DNA from: Micromussa lordhowensis
Lineage: Eukaryota > Cnidaria > Anthozoa > Scleractinia > Lobophylliidae
Reading direction: 5' to 3'
NCBI GenBank assembly: GCA_964020085.1
Contig: CAXHUQ010000947.1
Span: forward strand, 25,001 to 89,000
Length of the DNA stretch: 64,000 nucleotides
In this document: piece after piece, positions 59,201 to 64,000 of the stretch
Numbering within the stretch: position 1 is the stretch's first letter
How the letters are laid out: each line of letters begins with the position of its first letter
Notes under the pieces: model-generated
What the model was told of the DNA's origin: nothing
What the model saw: only the letters and a program-made list of their open reading frames with translations
The model's database searches: none
Translations under genes and position numbers: made by a program

Positions 59201-60700
59201 CCACGGGCACTTTTAGAGGCGCGGTTTGCAGCAAAATGTTGTGCTAGGTTGGCACTTCAAGGAAATCCTAGATAGGACATGAAGGCATTCGCGCCAGGGT
59301 GTTTTTTCTGGCCTTCTTTTTGCAGGAGTTTGACCTGTCCCAACTTTCCAGAATTTCAGAAAACGCGCGCTGGGGGTCCCTTTGGCAAATTTGACATAGC
59401 TCGGCTCCACGGGCACTTTTAGAGACGCGGTTTGCAGCAAAATTTTGTGCTAGGTTGGCACTTCAAGGAAATTGTAGTTAAGACATGATGGCATTCGCGC
59501 CAGGGTGTTCTTTCTGGCCTTCTTTTTGCAGGAGTTTGACCTGCTCCCAACTTTGCAGAATTTCAGAAAACGCGCGCTGGGGGTCCCCTTGGCAAATTTG
59601 ACATAGCTCGGCTCCACGGGCACTTTTAGAGGCGCGGTTTGCAGCAAAATGTTGTGCTAGGTTGGCACTTCAAGGAAATTCTAGTTAGGACATGATGGCA
59701 TTCGGCCAGGGTGTTTTTTCTTGCCTTCTTTTTGCAGGAGTTTGACCTGCTCCCAACTTTGCAGAATTTCAGAAAACGCGCGCTGGGGGTCCCCTTGGCA
59801 AATTTGACATAGCTCGGCTCCACGGGCACTTTTAGAGGCGCGGTTTGCAGCAAAATGTTGTGCTAGGTTGGCACTTCAAGGAAATCGTAGTTAAGACATG
59901 ATGGCATTCGCGCCAGGGTGTTTTTTGTGGCCTTCTTTTTGCAGGAGTTTGACCTGCTCCCAACTTTGCAGAATTTCAGAAAACGCGCGCTGGGGGTCCC
60001 CTTGGCAAATTTGACATAGCTCGGCTCCACGGGCACTTTTAGAGGCGCGGTTTGCAGCAAAATGTTGTGCTAGGTTGGCACTTCAAGGAAATCCTAGATA
60101 GGACATGAAGGCATTCGCGCCAGGGTGTTTTTTCTGGCCTTCTTTTTGCAGGAGTTTGACCTGTCCCAACTTTCCAGAATTTCAGAAAACGCGCGCTGGG
60201 GGTCCCTTTGGCAAATTTGACATAGCTCGGCTCCACGGGCACTTTTAGAGACGCGGTTTGCAGCAAAATTTTGTGCTAGGTTGGCACTTCAAGGAAATTG
60301 TAGTTAAGACATGATGGCATTCGCGCCAGGGTGTTCTTTCTGGCCTTCTTTTTGCAGGAGTTTGACCTGCTCCCAACTTTGCAGAATTTCAGAAAACGCG
60401 CGCTGGGGGTCCCCTTGGCAAATTTGACATAGCTCGGCTCCACGGGCACTTTTAGAGGCGCGGTTTGCAGCAAAATGTTGTGCTAGGTTGGCACTTCAAG
60501 GAAATTCTAGTTAGGACATGATGGCATTCGGCCAGGGTGTTTTTTCTTGCCTTCTTTTTGCAGGAGTTTGACCTGCTCCCAACTTTGCAGAATTTCAGAA
60601 AACGCGCGCTGGGGGTCCCCTTGGCAAATTTGACATAGCTCGGCTCCACGGGCACTTTTAGAGGCGCGGTTTGCAGCAAAATGTTGTGCTAGGTTGGCAC
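58900..60700. repeat. Tandem 4-mer duplication, period 826 bp, containing an unusually mutated monomer
   Basis: GACATGAAGGC, GACCTGTCCC (one base lost) with CTTTCCAG, GTCCCTTTGG, AGAGACGCGG and AAAATTTTGTGC all lie in one unit near 59,276-59,446 and again near 60,102-60,272, 826 bp apart. Flanking units with TTTTTTGTGG and TTCTTGCC recur at the same offset. The duplication follows directly on the 18-mer block and reuses its last units. Confidence 0.9.
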
Positions 60701-63700
60701 TTCAAGGAAATTTTAAATAGGACATGATGGCATTCGTGCCAGGGTGTTTTTTCTGGCCTTCTTTTTGCAGGAGTTTGACCTGCTCCCAACTTTGCAGAAT
60801 TTCAGAAAACGCGCGCTGGGGGTCTCCTTGGCAAATTTGACATAGCTCGGCTCCACGGGCACTTTTAGAGGCGCGGTTTGCAGCAAAATGTTCTGCTAGG
60901 TTGGCACTTCAAGGAAATCCTAGTTAGGACATGATGGCATTCGCGCCAGGGTGTTTTTTTTGGCCTTCTTTTTGCAGGAGTTTGACCTGCTCCCAACTTT
61001 GCAGAATTTCAGAAAACGCGCGCTGGGGGTCCCCTTGGCAAATTTGACATAGCTCGGCTCCACGGGCACTTTTAGAGGCGCGGTTTGCAGCAAAATGTTG
61101 TGCTAGGTTGGCACTTCAAGGAAATGCTAGTTAGGACATGATGGCATTCGGCCAGGGTGTTTTTTTTGGCCTTCCTTTTGCAGGAGTTTGACCTGCTCCC
61201 AACTTTGCAGAATTTCAGAAAACGCGCGCTGGGGGTCCCCTTGGCAAATTTGACATAGCTCGGCTCCACGGGCACTTTTAGAGGCGCGGTTTGCAGCAAA
61301 ATGCTGTGCTAGGTTGGCACTTTAAGGAAATCCTAGTTAGGACATGATGGCATTCGCGCCAGGGTGTTCTTTCTGGCCTTCTTTTTGCAGGAGTTTGACC
61401 TGCTCCCAACTTTGCAGAATTTCAGAAAACGCGCGGTGGGTGTCCCCTTGGCAAATTTGACATAGCTCGGCTCCACGGGCACTTTTAGAGGCGCGGTTTG
61501 CAGCAAAATGTTGTGCTAGGTTGGCACTTAAAGGAAATCCTAGTTAGCACATGATGGCATTCGGCCAGGGTGTTTTTTCTGGCCTTCTTTTTGCAGGAGT
61601 TTGACCTGCTCCCAACTTTGCAGAATTTCAGAAAACGCGCGCTGGGGGTCCCCTTGGCAAATTTGACATAGCTCGGCTCCACGGGCACTTTTAGAGGCGC
61701 GGTTTGCAGCAAAATGTTGTGCTAGGTTGGCACTTCAAGGAAATTTTAAATAGGACATGATCGCATTCGTGCCAGGGTGTTTTTTCTGGCCTTCTTTTTG
61801 CAGGAGTTTGACCTGCTCCCAACTTTGCAGAATTTCAGAAAACGCGCGCTGGGGGTCTCCTTGGCAAATTTGACATAGCTCGGCTCCACGGGCACTTTTA
61901 GAGGCGCGGTTTGCAGCAAAATGTTGTGCTAGGTTGGCAGTTTAAGGAAATCCTAGTTAGGACATGATGGCATTCGCGCCAGGGTGTTTTTTCTGGCCTT
62001 CTTTTTGCAGGAGTTTGACCTGCTCCCAACTTTGCAGAATTTCAGAAAACGCGCGCTGGGGGTCCCCTTGGCAAATTTGACATAGCTCGGCTCCACGGGC
62101 ACTTTTAGAGGCGCGGTTTGCAGCAAAATGTTGTGCTAGGTTGGCACTTCAAGGAAATCCTAGTTAGGACATGATGGCATTCGGCCAGGGTGTTTTTTTT
62201 GGCCTTCTTTTTGCAGGAGTTTGACCTGCTCCCAACTTTGCAGAATTTCAGAAAACGCGCGCTGGGGGTCCCCTTGGCAAATTTGACATAGCTCGGCTCC
62301 ACGGGCACTTTTAGAGGCGCGGTTTGAAGCAAAATGCTGTGCTAGGTTGGCACTTAAAGGAAATCCTAGTTAGCACATGATGGCATTCGGCCAGGGTGTT
62401 TTTTCTGGCCTTCTTTTTGCAGGAGTTTGACCTGCTCCCAACTTTGCAGAATTTCAGAAAACGCGCGCTGGGGGTCCCCTTGGCAAATTTGACATAGCTC
62501 GGCTCCACGGGCACTTTTAGAGGCGCGGTTTGCAGCAAAATGTTGTGCTAGGTTGGCACTTCAAGGAAATTTTAAATAGGACATGATGGCATTCGTGCCA
62601 GGGTGTTTTTTCTGGCCTTCTTTTTGCAGGAGTTTGACCTGCTCCCAACTTTGCAGAATTTCAGAAAACGCGCGCTGGGGGTCTCCTTGGCAAATTTGAC
62701 ATAGCTCGGCTCCACGGGCACTTTTAGAGGCGCGGTTTGCAGCAAAATGTTGTGCTAGGTTGGCAGTTTAAGGAAATCCTAGTTAGGACATGATGGCATT
62801 CGCGCCAGGGTGTTTTTTCTGGCCTTCTTTTTGCAAGAGTTTGACCTGCTCCCAACTTTGCAGAATTTCAGAAAACGCGCGCTGGGGGTCCCCTTGGCAA
62901 ATTTGACATAGCTCGGCTCCACGGGCACTTTTAGAGGCGCGGTTTGCAGCAAAATGTTGTGCTAGGTTGGCACTTGAAAGAAATCCTAGTTAGGACATGA
63001 TGGCATTCGCGCCAGGGTGTTTTTGTTGGCCTTCTTTTTGCAGGAGTTTGACCTGCTCCCAACTTTGCAGAATTTCAGAAAACGCGCGCTGGGGGTCCCA
63101 TTGGCAAATTTGACATAGCTCGGCTCCACGGGCACTTTTAGAGACGCGGTTTGCAGCAAAATGTTGTGCTACGTTGGCACTTCAAGGAAATTGTAGTTAG
63201 GACATGATGGCATTCGCGCCAGGGTGTTTTTTCTGGCCTTCTTTTTGCAGGAGTTTGACCTGCTCCCAACTTTGCAGAATTTCAGAAAACGCGCGCTGGG
63301 GGTCCCCTTGGCAAATTTGACATAGCTCGGCTCCACGGGCACTTTTAGAGGCGCGGTTTGCAGCAAAATGTTGTGCTAGGTTGGCACTTCAAGGAAATCG
63401 TAGTTAGGACATGATGGCATTCGCGCCAGGGTGTTTTTTCTGGCCTTCTTTTTGCAGGAGTTTGACCTGCTCCCAACTTTGCAGAATTTCAGAAAACGCG
63501 CGCTGGGGGACCCCTTGGCAAATTTGACATAGCTCGGCTCCACGGGCACTTTTAGAGGCGCGGTTTGCAGCAAAATGTTGTGCTAGGTTGGCACTTTAAG
63601 GAAATTGTAGTTAGGACATGATGGCATTTGCGCCAGGGTGTTTTTTCTGGCCTTCTTTTTGCAGGAGTTTGACCTGCTCCCAACTTTGCAGAATTTCAGA

Positions 63701-64000
63701 AAACGCGCGCTGGGGGTCCCCTTGGCAAATTTGACATAGCTCGGCTCCACGGGCACTTTTAGAGGCGCGGTTTGCAGCAAAATGTTGTGCTAGGTTGGCA
63801 GTTTAAGGAAATCCTAGTTAGGACATGATGGCATTCGCGCCAGGGTGTTTTTTCTGGCCTTCTTTTTGCAGGAGTTTGACCTGCTCCCAACTTTGCAGAA
63901 TTTCAGAAAACGCGCGCTGGGGGTCTCCTTGGCAAATTTGACATAGCTCGGCTCCACGGGCACTTTTAGAGGCGCGGTTTGCAGCAAAATGTTGTGCTAG
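60700..64000. repeat. Terminal B monomers with partial copies of the 17/18-mer
   Basis: Units near 61,072-62,540 repeat parts of the 54.0-55.3 and 57.8-59.0 kb blocks, including CGCGGTGGGTGTCC near 61,431 and TTCGTGCC with TTTTAAATAGG near 61,746 and 62,573. CATTCGG units recur at offsets of 1,033 and 826 bp. From about 62.8 kb the units return to a consensus-like B form. The array continues beyond the window. Confidence 0.75.

Larger units (their letters stand above)
53089..62395. repeat. Zone of the 2-bp deletion variant (CATTCGGCCAGG), 16 monomers
   Basis: In 16 units the usual CATTCGCGCCAGG has lost two bases, near 53,089, 53,501, 54,121, 54,741, 55,155, 56,605, 57,016, 57,844, 58,465, 58,876, 59,702, 60,529, 61,148, 61,561, 62,181 and 62,388. 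The variant occurs nowhere else in the window. Such units are 205 bp long. The loss turns the first dyad into GGCCAG / CTGGCC, with 6-bp arms. Confidence 0.9.
30201..64000. repeat. Main subfamily B array, about 163 head-to-tail monomers
   Basis: Every unit has the B states C9, G45, G51, A52, C57, C127, T140 and G167 apart from single-site reversions (C167 at about 54,073, 57,792 and 60,893; G57 at about 51,066). Many units carry GGTCTCCTT in the core. The block is more variable in its tails and richer in recent block duplications than A. It contains no gene, inversion or foreign insertion, and it runs off the end of the window. Confidence 0.96.

Noticed and set aside
194..63780. Minus-strand open frames of 60-126 codons and plus-strand frames up to 114 codons, recurring at multiples of about 207 bp
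   Set aside because: They are translations of a repeat divisible by three. The same frames appear in dozens of copies, open and close through single tail variants, and are broken by tolerated 1-, 2- and 5-bp indels. I see no codon bias, regulatory context or recognisable domain.
1..64000. CRISPR array, suggested by regular direct repeats
   Set aside because: There are no unique spacers between short repeats. The whole 207-bp unit repeats with a few percent variation, which is satellite structure.
1..64000. Telomeric repeats, rDNA, tRNA genes or viral sequence
   Set aside because: I looked for these on both strands and saw none; every segment fits the 207-bp unit.

Overview
This window is one uninterrupted, head-to-tail satellite DNA array with a 207-bp monomer, about 308 units in the 63,800 resolved bases. 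All monomers read in the same direction. I see no gene, RNA gene, transposon, inversion, CRISPR array or non-satellite spacer. Minus- and plus-strand open frames of 60-126 codons recur at multiples of the repeat length; they are by-products of a repeat whose length is divisible by three, and I do not call them genes. A long homogeneous array, nested higher-order duplications and a run of exactly 200 Ns point to a eukaryotic chromosome assembly in a centromeric, pericentromeric, subtelomeric or other heterochromatic block. I do not recognise the satellite family and cannot name the organism.

Monomer positions below count from the A of the 'ATGGCATT' that begins the window. Three subfamilies are separated by fixed diagnostic sites. 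Type A (1 to about 25,743) has G9, T45, C51, C52, G57, T127, A140, C167. Type B (about 25,744-27,250 and about 29,321 to the end) has C9, G45, G51, A52, C57, C127, T140, G167. Type C (about 27,251-29,320) shares C9, G45, G51, C127 and G167 with B, keeps the A states C52, G57 and A140, and has a private C133. C therefore lies on the mutational path between A and B. The order is A | B1 | C | B. B1 is a near-identical copy of a segment about 4.6 kb downstream (30.37-31.83 kb), including the same 152-bp truncated dimer. The simplest reading is that the order was once A | C | B and that B1 was later copied in between A and C.

On top of the 207-bp period lie many local tandem duplications of whole monomer blocks: 3-mer, 4-mer, 7-mer, 9-mer, 10-mer, 11-mer and 17/18-mer. 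Some show no difference by eye (33.1-37.3 kb, 47.1-50.2 kb); others have diverged. The 200-N gap at 30,001-30,200 is flanked by sequence that joins in perfect repeat phase, so it was inserted between in-register ends and does not mask 200 real bases.

Within the monomer, about 66 bp (positions 61-126) is nearly invariant, while the tail (about 171-203) is highly variable, especially the dinucleotide at 193-194. The unit is rich in short dyad symmetries. One hairpin arm grows from 3 to 4 to 5 bp from A to C to B. A second grows from 5 to 6 bp through a 2-bp deletion variant that has spread to 16 monomers between 53 and 62.4 kb.
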